NCBI GenBank assembly: GCA_026987995.1 | Contig: JALSMC010000307.1 | Location: 1 to 6,292 of the forward strand | Length of the DNA: 6,292 nucleotides | DNA from: Sulfurimonas sp. | Lineage (GTDB): Bacteria > Campylobacterota > Campylobacteria > Campylobacterales > Sulfurimonadaceae | Direction: 5' to 3' | Shown here: piece by piece, positions 1-6,292 of the stretch | Position numbering within the stretch: position 1 is the stretch's first letter | How the letters are laid out: every line of letters starts with the position of its first letter | The notes under the pieces: generated by a model | The model's input: the letters and a program-made list of their open reading frames with translations, nothing else | Told to the model about the DNA's origin: nothing | The model's database searches: none | Translations under genes and position numbers: made by a program

Positions 1-1848
1 ACCATATCTAATGTAATTTAAATGATCAAACTTAATATCTATACTCTTTAGTATATGCTCTTCTACAACTTTTTCAATAAACTCTGTTTTAGGATTTGTT
101 TTCGTATAATGAATTCCACTTGGTACTTTCATTAATCTGAGAGGGTCAAAGCGGTTTGCACCATCATCTCCAATATACCATGATTTTATCATCTCCAAAC
201 GCTTATCATATGGAATATATGCAACAAAATTTAGCTCTCCCTCCATACGTAAAAAGTCCATATATCTACGGATTCTTGTCTGATGAGAAAGATTTCCAAA
301 CACATCGTATCCTACAACTAAAGTATAGTAAATTTTTTCTAACTGTGCAAAGTCTATAACCCACATCGTTCGTGGCTCTTCTCCTAAAACACCTTTATGC
401 ACCGAAGCACTATCAAAATGTCTATAAATAGTTAAAATAGGGGCATCACTACTTTTCTCACCCTTCCATATACTCTCCATAGGTGATCCATTTGGATATA
501 TCTTTTGTTCTAATTTTTCTTTTGCTAAAAAATATTCTGTATATCGCTCTTTATAGTCATCGCTAAAGGCTTTAAAAAGACTTTTATTAACACTTGCAAT
601 TGGAAGTTCTAAATTTCTTGATTCTTGTTCTAAAAACTGAGGTTGTGTGACTGTGATATCATACTTAGGATCTTTAAACATCACCCAAAAATGATCATGT
701 ATAACATTGAGTGCAATTTGACCACGACAGACAGGACCACGAATAAAGTTCATAATAATGTACTGGGAATTGTCAAGTAAAAATTGATAACGCGAAACTG
801 CTGGAATCTGTTTGTATGCCATCAGCGGATTTGCACTTATTTCAATATTGTAAGGAATAAGAGTAGGTTTACTCTCCCACTTCGGTTCTATAAAAAGCTC
901 ATTAAAACGAGCTAAAGCAGTGTCATCAAACTTAAAAGTCATATGTGTTTTATGCACGATTGTAGAGTGAATCTTTTGGAGCCTATAGTAAAAGTTCTTC
1001 ACACTCAAGCCATCAAAAGCTCTCACACTAGGAATAACTTCTACTGGGTGACCAGGTGGTGTATACGAGCGAACAAGTGAGTAAAACTCTTTCCTGCTAT
1101 CATCAAAATAGATATGTCCAAGATAGAGATGCTCATAAAGATAACGAGTCGTTACCTTATGCTTTACATCTTTAGCATTAAAAAAACTTTCCCATTTTTC
1201 TATCTCTTTTGAAGTCTCTTCTGAAGGAGTCTCTAGTATCTCTTGCTCTTTAGCTGTTGGTCCTTTTGCACCTTGGAGTAACCACTGTGCTAATATTGTG
1301 TACTCAGCATCTTCTAGTGCAGGTAAACCATATGGCATACCATGATTAGGTTTGTCTTCGAGGTACTCACCTAACTCCTCTTTATTGCGAGGACAGATTA
1401 AATCATCTTCTTCAGGAGCATACTCACCTACTATTTCAGGATGTTGTTTTTTATCATATAGAAGATGCATCATAATGGAGTCATTATGAGTCATATTTGA
1501 GTCATCTGATTGGGTAAGAGAGTAAAAGCCTTTTGTTCTCCAAGCATCTGTTGTCTTTGCATCTATAAAAAGTCTTGTTGGATCTACTGCACTAAAACGA
1601 GTGGCATCATAAACCTTTAACTTACTAGCACCTCTATCTATACCCTCAAATGAAGAAAACTTTGCTTGACATGGAGAGTTGTAGCAAGAGTGACATGAAA
1701 CGCAGCGTTTATCTATGATGGGCTTTACATCTCTTAGATAATCTACCTCTTTAGTAGTTACCTCAACTGCTATAGGCTCAGGAATAGGTGAACTACAAGC
1801 ACTAAAAACAAGTGTTATAAGGAGAAATAGTAAAAATTGTAGTCGCAT
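1..1848 (-). CDS. cti: Fatty acid cis/trans isomerase (Cti), C-terminus cut by window edge
   Basis: Cti converts cis-unsaturated acyl chains of membrane phospholipids to trans without shifting the double bond, which stiffens the membrane under solvent or temperature stress. It works in the periplasm and carries a c-type haem. I translated the minus strand from the ATG at 1848 and found 616 open codons to the window edge, with no stop. The N-terminus (MRLQ, then a hydrophobic stretch, then VFSAC) looks like a lipoprotein signal with C18 as the lipidated residue. A haem motif CVSCH lies at residues 49-53, inside a cysteine-rich run CVSCHSCYNSPCQ followed by RGASK at 72-76. This matches my memory of Cti proteins. 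M171 in HGMPYGLP is a plausible axial haem ligand. Family members are about 750 residues, so roughly 140 are missing. The start sits 8 bases after the upstream methyltransferase stop, with TAAGGG as ribosome binding site, so the two are probably cotranscribed. Confidence 0.9.
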   Translation of the reverse strand, partial: MRLQFLLFLLITLVFSACSSPIPEPIAVEVTTKEVDYLRDVKPIIDKRCVSCHSCYNSPCQAKFSSFEGIDRGASKLKVYDATRFSAVDPTRLFIDAKTTDAWRTKGFYSLTQSDDSNMTHNDSIMMHLLYDKKQHPEIVGEYAPEEDDLICPRNKEELGEYLEDKPNHGMPYGLPALEDAEYTILAQWLLQGAKGPTAKEQEILETPSEETSKEIEKWESFFNAKDVKHKVTTRYLYEHLYLGHIYFDDSRKEFYSLVRSYTPPGHPVEVIPSVRAFDGLSVKNFYYRLQKIHSTIVHKTHMTFKFDDTALARFNELFIEPKWESKPTLIPYNIEISANPLMAYKQIPAVSRYQFLLDNSQYIIMNFIRGPVCRGQIALNVIHDHFWVMFKDPKYDITVTQPQFLEQESRNLELPIASVNKSLFKAFSDDYKERYTEYFLAKEKLEQKIYPNGSPMESIWKGEKSSDAPILTIYRHFDSASVHKGVLGEEPRTMWVIDFAQLEKIYYTLVVGYDVFGNLSHQTRIRRYMDFLRMEGELNFVAYIPYDKRLEMIKSWYIGDDGANRFDPLRLMKVPSGIHYTKTNPKTEFIEKVVEEHILKSIDIKFDHLNYIRYG

Positions 1849-1856
1849 AAAAACCC

Positions 1857-2291
1857 TTAAAAAATAAACGGTATTAATCGTTTGCTACTTTTCATATATG
1901 TTTTATATTCATCATGATGCACTTTCCACAAGGACTCTTCGTAAAACATTTTTACAAGCAGTGTGCAAACAAGTAAAGCATATGATACAAAGATAAATGT
2001 AGTAGGATATAGTAAGACTACTCCAAACATAACAGTTAAAACAGCTGTATACATTGGATGTCTTATGTAAGCATACACCCCAGTGTGCACTAAAGGAGCA
2101 TCTCCTTTGATATCTGGTCTAATGTTAAAATAGCGATTTGAGTACAGAGCTAAAACACCGATGGCAAGACCTATAGCTATCACAAAGAGTGCTATAAAAA
2201 AGTTGTTTGTTGGGGTACCAAAAGGAAGTGTCATAATAAAAATAAGAAGAAATTGACTAAAAACTAAACTATATCCTATCATCTTTTTCAC
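1857..2291 (-). CDS. ICMT/PEMT-family integral membrane methyltransferase
   Basis: This 144-residue protein belongs to the isoprenylcysteine carboxyl methyltransferase / phospholipid methyltransferase type of small membrane enzymes that use S-adenosylmethionine. Hydrophobic segments lie at about residues 5-22, 31-50 and 82-114. The family signature is clear: HTGVYAYIRHPMY at 69-81, including the RHP triplet, and a C-terminal E118-E119 followed by YKTYMKSSKRLIPF. The substrate cannot be read from the sequence; bacterial relatives act on lipids, small thiols or unknown targets. It is shorter than eukaryotic ICMT but within the usual size for bacterial members. The preferred start is GTG at 2291, because AAAGG lies 6 bases upstream; an in-frame ATG at 2282 is the alternative, with a poorer upstream site. 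It is the first gene of a likely two-gene operon with cti, which suggests a role in membrane lipid modification (inference). Confidence 0.85.
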   Translation of the reverse strand: MKKMIGYSLVFSQFLLIFIMTLPFGTPTNNFFIALFVIAIGLAIGVLALYSNRYFNIRPDIKGDAPLVHTGVYAYIRHPMYTAVLTVMFGVVLLYPTTFIFVSYALLVCTLLVKMFYEESLWKVHHDEYKTYMKSSKRLIPFIF

Positions 2292-2297
2292 ATAAAA

Positions 2298-2302
2298 CCT
2301 TT
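2298..2302 (-). promoter_or_regulatory. Ribosome binding site favouring the GTG start of the methyltransferase
   Basis: The minus strand reads AAAGG, then 6 bases, then GTG at 2291. The spacing is suitable for a Shine-Dalgarno site. The alternative ATG at 2282 has only an A-rich stretch in front of it, so this site decides for the GTG start. Confidence 0.6.
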
Positions 2303-2323
2303 ATAATAATTTACATTATTATA
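2302..2323. repeat. Perfect 9-bp inverted repeat over the -10 element (candidate operator)
   Basis: The minus strand reads TATAATAAT, then GTAA, then ATTATTATA: two perfect 9-base arms around a 4-base gap. It covers the -10 element of the methyltransferase-cti promoter and touches the ribosome binding site. The AT-only arms resemble Fur/PerR-type boxes in general style, but I cannot assign a regulator. Because the DNA is AT-rich, chance is a real alternative; a weak hairpin in the 5' leader is another. Confidence 0.45.
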
Positions 2324-2326
2324 TCA
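2318..2326 (-). promoter_or_regulatory. Extended -10 promoter for the methyltransferase-cti operon
   Basis: The minus strand reads TGA followed by a consensus TATAAT at 2323-2318, which is an extended -10 element. It would start transcription near 2311, about 20 bases before the GTG start. No good -35 hexamer is seen, which is common for AT-rich Campylobacterota promoters and tolerated with an extended -10. It overlaps the left arm of an inverted repeat, so binding of a regulator there could block it (inference). Confidence 0.55.
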
Positions 2327-2370
2327 TAGCTCTTTAAATATCTAAGAATGTGTGTAGGATTATTAAAAAA

Positions 2371-2458
2371 TGGTGGACAGCTAGAGATTCGAACTCTAGG
2401 TAGATTGCTCTACACTCGCGTTCCAGGCGAGCACCATCGACCACTCGGTCAGCTGTCC
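2371..2458 (-). tRNA. tRNA-Ser(GGA)
   Basis: The minus strand folds as a complete class II tRNA of 88 bases with CCA encoded. The acceptor stem is GGACAGC/GCTGTCC, the D stem ACC/GGT, the anticodon stem CTCGC/GCGAG with loop CTGGAAC, and the T stem TAGAG/CTCTA with loop TTCGAAT. The long variable arm has a 5-bp stem, GTAGA/TCTAC, around GCAA, as expected for serine tRNAs. The anticodon GGA (2424-2422) reads UCC and UCU. Position 73, before CCA, is A rather than the G typical of E. coli serine tRNAs. A run of six T follows directly after CCA. It lies downstream of cobC on the same strand and upstream of the methyltransferase gene. Confidence 0.95.
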
Positions 2459-2475
2459 ATTTTTTGTGGTGGTAG

Positions 2476-2505
2476 ATATTACTTTGGAATTGACATTTTA
2501 GCCAA
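2476..2505 (-). promoter_or_regulatory. Candidate promoter of tRNA-Ser
   Basis: On the minus strand TTGGCT (2505-2500) is followed after 18 bases by TAATAT (2481-2476), each matching the sigma-70 consensus at four of six positions. Transcription would start near 2469, about 11 bases before the mature tRNA 5' end. The -35 begins only 2 bases after the cobC stop codon. Readthrough from the cob operon into the tRNA is also possible, since no intrinsic terminator is seen between them. Confidence 0.35.
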
Positions 2506-2506
2506 G

Positions 2507-3073
2507 CTAATATTTAACCTCGCTAAAAGTCATACTATTTGTTTCTAAAATTAGGTACCCACCATAAGAGACATCAAAAGAGAAGGCTTTTTCGAGACTT
2601 ATCTCTTGTACGAGTGAGATAAGAACTCTGATAATGCCAGCATGAGTTACGACTAAAATATCTTCTGCATTTTGTTGTGTCAAAAACTCCAAGAAAAAAA
2701 GTCGGACTCTCTCTACATAAACGCCATACTCTTCTCCATCAAGAGCTTCTATCCACTGTAAAAAACTCTTATACTCTATTTCACCTTCTGCAACTATGGC
2801 ATCGAAGGTCATTCCCTCATGTTTTCCCCATGATTTTTCTCTTAGTTTTTGAGTGTAAATTGCTTGATCTTTTTGTACAAAAGGGGCGATGGTTGCTCGG
2901 GTTCGTAAAAGGTCTGAGCAGTAAACTAAGTCAAATCTTCTACTCTCAAACTCTTTAGCTAAGAGTTTTGCCTGTGTTTGACCTCTCTGGGAGAGTCCTA
3001 TATCTATATGCCCGTTGTAGCACCTGTGATAGGCCTCATCAACTTCGGTATGTCGCAGTAATGTTATCTTCAC
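2507..3073 (-). CDS. cobC: Alpha-ribazole phosphatase-like histidine phosphatase (CobC)
   Basis: This 188-residue protein is a histidine phosphatase (phosphoglycerate mutase-like fold). The catalytic set is visible: R7-H8 in LLRHTE, which is phosphorylated on the histidine; R57 in SDLLRTR; the proton donor E79 in LREKSWGKHEG; and H144 in VVTHAG. The YNGHIDIGLSQRG stretch at 19-31 is also typical of the CobC/PhoE group. CobC removes the 5' phosphate from alpha-ribazole phosphate or adenosylcobalamin phosphate in the cytoplasm. The fold alone does not separate CobC from other phosphatases; the operon with cobS does so by inference. The start must be GTG at 3073: an in-frame TAG lies 12 bases upstream and RHT comes at residue 7. 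No good ribosome binding site is near, and the gene starts 2 bases after the previous stop, so translation is probably coupled. Confidence 0.85.
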   Translation of the reverse strand: MKITLLRHTEVDEAYHRCYNGHIDIGLSQRGQTQAKLLAKEFESRRFDLVYCSDLLRTRATIAPFVQKDQAIYTQKLREKSWGKHEGMTFDAIVAEGEIEYKSFLQWIEALDGEEYGVYVERVRLFFLEFLTQQNAEDILVVTHAGIIRVLISLVQEISLEKAFSFDVSYGGYLILETNSMTFSEVKY

Positions 3074-3075
3074 AA

Positions 3076-5772
3076 CTAAAAACTAGCCCCAAGTAAGAAT
3101 CTAAAAGAGTGTTCATTTTGTATAAAACTAGCATCATTGTAAATATACTCAAAGCTAACTGGCAAGACAAAAGAATTTAGAAGGACTGTTGATAGTGTTA
3201 CGCCTAATGTCGCTTCATTTGCACCATAGTTTACATCTGCAAAACTGTTTATGTCATAGTATCTATACTTTGTATAGAGTGATTCTCTTTGCAGCGAGAG
3301 AGGAAAAGTGAAAAAGTAAGCGGATAGATTGAACACTTTTGCAAGGTTTAGTTCTGCTAATCCTACCTCTTTAGCATATAAAGAGTTTGTGAGACTTGGC
3401 ATTGTTATTGTTGATGGATCCATGTCTACTTGGTTTATATAACCATTGAGTTTCACACCTCTTGCATCAAAAGATGTCGTACTATCACTCTTTGAGTACT
3501 GCCCTCCAAACCCAAGATAAAACTCTGCTCCTAAATCATGGTTAAAATTATAACGACCCCCTACTATACTATCTTCTCTCTCTTTGACACCATAGAGTTC
3601 TAAACTCTGTGAATAGTTTGCATACATACTCACTCCAAACTGCTCTCGTGTTGATAACGTTAGTGTTGCTGTTATAGGTTCACGAGAGAGCGTATCATAA
3701 TCTTGAAAATAACTAGCCTCTAATGCTCCATAATAGTACCCTGCTTGATAAAATGGTAGTGTAGCACTCGCCATTACACCACTATCCCTTACATCTTCTC
3801 TTGCATCTTTATCTATAACTCCGTATCCTATGAGTGTATACTGCAGTAGGTACTGAGAGTTCGAGTAACCTACTCCTGCGATGCTTATGTTTGACTCATC
3901 GCGACTTACAAAAATATTTGCCGAATTTTGAGTCAGGGGATCTGCAAAGTTGATGTTTAAAGCACCAACAAGACCACTGTTACCACTCCCTAATGTTAAA
4001 CTTGTTCCACTGTAATGCATGTTAAGCATCGAGTAGTAACTCTCATCTAAAGTTACATTTTCATTTTGCTCTTTTGCTTTTTGCTGTATCTTCCCATAGT
4101 AAGGCTTATCTTCAAAAAAGAGTCTTGTCTCCAAAGGTTTTCCCTCAAGACTCTCTAAGTTTGTTGTTACATAGTAGTAATCTTTTTCACTTACACCAGC
4201 GATAAGTACCTCTTTATCATTAACAAGTCTTGCTTCTACGATATTGTCCGCCTTGCTTGCACGACTTACTTTGCCATTTTTATATGAGTAGAGAGTTGAG
4301 CCGAGTTGGGAGTTTGCCACAAAGTAAACACGACCCTTTGAGTCTACATCACTCACGATTCCATAAAACCCCTCATAAGAGAAAAGCGGTGTTTTATTTT
4401 TGTAGAGTGTTCTTGTTTTTCCTTTTTGTTTAAAGTAATAAAGATTGTCTTCTTTATCTACTATGACAGAGGAGTTTACTTGAGCATAAAACTGCTCTCC
4501 TACATAAAGCTGTGCTTGATCGTACGAAGAGGCTACATCAAAGTATACCGCTTTGCCATCGCTAAGATAAGCTTGAATCATTTTCGACTCACTCTCCTCT
4601 TTTATAAATGCACTGCTATCAAAAAGTCCTTGATGGATTCTTATAGGGGAGGTATTTCTACTTCCTTGTGTGAAGTACTCGCCATCAACTTTTAACACTT
4701 TTCCCGACATCCAAGAGTCTCTTTGTTTCGAGACATCACTACTTTTTTTATCAACTACGACAAGCTCTGGAGCTCTTCGTCCACTCTCGTTTGTTATGAA
4801 AAATATTTCATCTTCAGAGTTGCCTAAAGATGAGAAAAATTGAGAAGAGGCTATAAGTTTTCCCTCTGCCATTGCTAGTTTTTGAGCTTTTTTTGCATAA
4901 AGCATAGCGAACTCATCTAAAGAGTCTTCAAAATTCATCCCAACAGTGTCTTGCATACTCCAGTTCGTTCGAAATGGCCACCACCAATCTTCTGACTTGT
5001 ATGTAAAGTATCTATTTACTTTCCTCAAACCATACTTTTTTGCCAAGTAGTAGTTATAAAAACCACCCTGGATGTAATAACGTTCACCATAAGGAAACTC
5101 TAGCTTTGAGTTGTACATATAGTTGGCTTTTATCTTTCCTGCTTTGGCTTGAAGGAGTGTCTGCACTTTGAGTCTTCCACTATAGAGTCGCCCTCCATTA
5201 CCATGCCATGACTCATTGAGTACTGCGTTTCCCTCTAGCATAAATGAGTTTTCAGCACTGTTTGGGACTATTATAAATGGCAAGGGTAGTAAAAAAACTC
5301 CATTTACAAAAACAGAGTGAAGAGAACGCGAGACTACACTCCCTTTGAGGTTTACTTGGTAGTTGTGTGCTGTTTCATGATAAAGAAGAGTATCTATCCA
5401 AGAGGTACTAGTGAAGTAATCTACCATCTCCGTTCCACCAACATAGTTTATCTGTCTATTGTTTGGCCACTGAGTTGAAAAACCATTTGCGATTTGGTTG
5501 TAGTCGGAGATAAGTCCTACATACAGTGTTTCATCAAGTTTCCAGTCATACAAAGCTTGATAATCTTCATGAAGAGGTGACTCTAGCTTACTTGTATGCT
5601 TTGCAAAGGGGAGATTCTCTTTTGTGTAGATTATCTCTACATCTTTATCTTTTAAACTGTATTTATAGTAAGGTTTATCATGTGGAACTACCGATGCACC
5701 AGTAAGGAGTGGTGATGCTCCCATGAGTAGTGCTTGAGTAGTAAGTAATGCTAGTAGAGCTTTTGTGTTCAT
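3076..5772 (-). CDS. Predicted outer-membrane protein with HETAH metallopeptidase-like domain, propeller-like middle and C-terminal beta-barrel
   Basis: I do not recognise this 898-residue protein as a named gene. Residues 1 to about 26 look like a Sec signal peptide. Residues 30-300 look like a zinc metallopeptidase of the gluzincin type: YHETAH at 131-136 supplies two histidines and the catalytic E133, and E180 in FMLEGNAVLNE is the likely third ligand. An unusually hydrophobic stretch (VFLLPLPFIIVP, 159-170) lies between the two motifs. Residues 320-560 hold repeated short strands such as DEIFFITNE, DNLYYFKQK and GRVYFVANS, like blades of a beta-propeller. From about 575 to the end, alternating polar and aromatic strands close with SFRFLLGASF and a terminal Phe, the usual signal of an outer-membrane barrel. 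The gene starts 1 base after cobS and ends 2 bases before cobC. A role in cobamide uptake or envelope proteolysis is speculation; domain calls are from pattern only. Confidence 0.8.
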   Translation of the reverse strand: MNTKALLALLTTQALLMGASPLLTGASVVPHDKPYYKYSLKDKDVEIIYTKENLPFAKHTSKLESPLHEDYQALYDWKLDETLYVGLISDYNQIANGFSTQWPNNRQINYVGGTEMVDYFTSTSWIDTLLYHETAHNYQVNLKGSVVSRSLHSVFVNGVFLLPLPFIIVPNSAENSFMLEGNAVLNESWHGNGGRLYSGRLKVQTLLQAKAGKIKANYMYNSKLEFPYGERYYIQGGFYNYYLAKKYGLRKVNRYFTYKSEDWWWPFRTNWSMQDTVGMNFEDSLDEFAMLYAKKAQKLAMAEGKLIASSQFFSSLGNSEDEIFFITNESGRRAPELVVVDKKSSDVSKQRDSWMSGKVLKVDGEYFTQGSRNTSPIRIHQGLFDSSAFIKEESESKMIQAYLSDGKAVYFDVASSYDQAQLYVGEQFYAQVNSSVIVDKEDNLYYFKQKGKTRTLYKNKTPLFSYEGFYGIVSDVDSKGRVYFVANSQLGSTLYSYKNGKVSRASKADNIVEARLVNDKEVLIAGVSEKDYYYVTTNLESLEGKPLETRLFFEDKPYYGKIQQKAKEQNENVTLDESYYSMLNMHYSGTSLTLGSGNSGLVGALNINFADPLTQNSANIFVSRDESNISIAGVGYSNSQYLLQYTLIGYGVIDKDAREDVRDSGVMASATLPFYQAGYYYGALEASYFQDYDTLSREPITATLTLSTREQFGVSMYANYSQSLELYGVKEREDSIVGGRYNFNHDLGAEFYLGFGGQYSKSDSTTSFDARGVKLNGYINQVDMDPSTITMPSLTNSLYAKEVGLAELNLAKVFNLSAYFFTFPLSLQRESLYTKYRYYDINSFADVNYGANEATLGVTLSTVLLNSFVLPVSFEYIYNDASFIQNEHSFRFLLGASF

Positions 5773-5773
5773 T

Positions 5774-6292
5774 TTATATCACTCCAAAAAAAATAGTATT
5801 TAAAAGTATTAACTCTATGACTTCTATACTAAAACCATAAATATCTCCAGTAAATCCACCATAGCGTTTAATAAAAAATGTTTTTATTAGTAGTGTGAGG
5901 ATAATTGTCACAAAGAAAAGTAACCAAGCATCAAAATATATAACAGCCACTAAGCTATATGCTAAAGCCACCAAAACTTGCCAGGCTTTTAACTCCTCTT
6001 TTGCTAAGGTGCTCATTCCTGATTTACTGACATAGGGGTAAGTGTAAATCATAAAAACTACGGCTAAACGCGGTAACATTAAAACGATTGGAAGTAGATA
6101 GAGCAAGTCAAATGCAGCCAAAGATGAGGCTTTAAGTATAAAAAATACTCCGCCAAATATCATACCCATACCACCATTATGAGGGTCTTTCATCACTTCT
6201 AAGGCACGACTTTTATCTACAAAAAGTCCATCCACAGTGTCGCAGTAGCCATCGAGATGTAGTCCTCCTGTAAAAACAGCCCACAGAGCAAA
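5774..6292 (-). CDS. cobS: Adenosylcobinamide-GDP ribazoletransferase (CobS), N-terminus cut by window edge
   Basis: CobS joins adenosylcobinamide-GDP to alpha-ribazole or its phosphate at the cytoplasmic membrane, the step that attaches the lower ligand in cobalamin synthesis. The visible 172 residues are open to the window edge, so this is the C-terminal two-thirds of a protein usually near 250 residues. The family motif GGLHLDGYCDTVDGLF is at visible residues 9-24, with aspartates D14, D18 and D21 suited to metal and substrate binding. DPHNGGMGMIFG follows from residue 36, and the closing GGFTGDIYGFSIEVIELI is typical of the family. Several hydrophobic segments fit an integral membrane protein. 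A GTG at 6235 lies inside the conserved motif and is not the true start, because the reading frame and family similarity continue upstream. The gene is followed after 1 base by the outer-membrane protein gene, in one operon. Confidence 0.93.
   Translation of the reverse strand, partial: FALWAVFTGGLHLDGYCDTVDGLFVDKSRALEVMKDPHNGGMGMIFGGVFFILKASSLAAFDLLYLLPIVLMLPRLAVVFMIYTYPYVSKSGMSTLAKEELKAWQVLVALAYSLVAVIYFDAWLLFFVTIILTLLIKTFFIKRYGGFTGDIYGFSIEVIELILLNTIFFGVI
5779..5785 (-). promoter_or_regulatory. Ribosome binding site inside the cobS 3' end
   Basis: The minus strand reads GGAGTGA six bases before the ATG at 5772. It lies within the last codons of cobS (Gly-Val-Ile-stop). This supports the chosen start of the 898-residue protein and shows that its translation is tied to that of cobS. 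Confidence 0.65.

Noticed and set aside
156..359. Small plus-strand open frame of 67 codons
   Set aside because: It lies wholly inside the cti coding sequence on the other strand, with no family features and no ribosome binding site of note.
2365..2370. Six T directly after the tRNA CCA end, considered as an intrinsic terminator
   Set aside because: There is no separate hairpin in front of it; only the tRNA acceptor and T arms precede it, so termination there is possible but not supported.
2490..2495. Consensus TTGACA on the plus strand, considered as a promoter -35
   Set aside because: No -10 lies at suitable spacing downstream and no plus-strand gene follows; it would only read into the antisense of cobC.
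2498..2510. Small hairpin TTAGC-TTG-GCTAA at the cobC stop codon, considered as terminator
   Set aside because: The stem has only 5 base pairs and is followed by A-rich, not T-rich, sequence on the minus strand.
2348..2548. Plus-strand open frame of 66 codons
   Set aside because: It runs antisense through the whole tRNA-Ser gene and the end of cobC, so it is a chance frame.
2677..2958. Plus-strand open frame of 93 codons
   Set aside because: It is antisense to cobC, whose catalytic motifs are intact.
4230..4695. Two overlapping plus-strand open frames of 67 and 89 codons
   Set aside because: Both are antisense to the uninterrupted 898-residue gene and show no recognisable protein features.
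5774..6235. cobS starting at GTG 6235 as a short complete gene
   Set aside because: The frame continues upstream through the conserved GGLHLDG motif to the window edge, so this GTG is an internal valine codon.

Overview
The window looks like chromosomal DNA from an AT-rich Gram-negative bacterium. A Campylobacterota (Sulfurimonas-like) host is my best guess from base composition and protein style, but no marker gene here proves it. A Gram-negative envelope is directly supported: one protein ends as an outer-membrane beta-barrel and another is a predicted haem lipoprotein. Every gene I can support lies on the minus strand, so transcription runs from right to left.

Right block (6292 to 2507), in order of transcription: the 3' part of cobS (adenosylcobinamide-GDP ribazoletransferase, cut by the window edge), an 898-residue predicted outer-membrane protein, and a cobC-like alpha-ribazole phosphatase. 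The gaps between genes are 1 and 2 bases, so this is almost certainly one translationally coupled transcript. CobS and CobC act on neighbouring steps of lower-ligand attachment in cobalamin synthesis. The protein between them is the surprise: a signal peptide, an HETAH zinc-metallopeptidase-like domain, a beta-propeller-like middle and a C-terminal beta-barrel. I do not recognise it as a named cobalamin gene, and it is the best candidate here for an undescribed function.

Middle (2506 to 2292): a class II tRNA-Ser(GGA) with its own plausible promoter, then a short spacer. The spacer holds an extended -10 promoter embedded in a perfect 9-bp inverted repeat with a 4-nt gap, just upstream of the next gene.

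Left block (2291 to 1): a two-gene unit likely to act on membrane lipids. A small ICMT/PEMT-type membrane methyltransferase is followed after 8 bases by a fatty acid cis/trans isomerase (Cti), a haem-binding periplasmic enzyme that adjusts membrane fluidity. Cti runs off the left edge, with 616 codons visible. No mobile element, CRISPR array or rRNA was seen, and no stretch over 300 bases lacks a gene.
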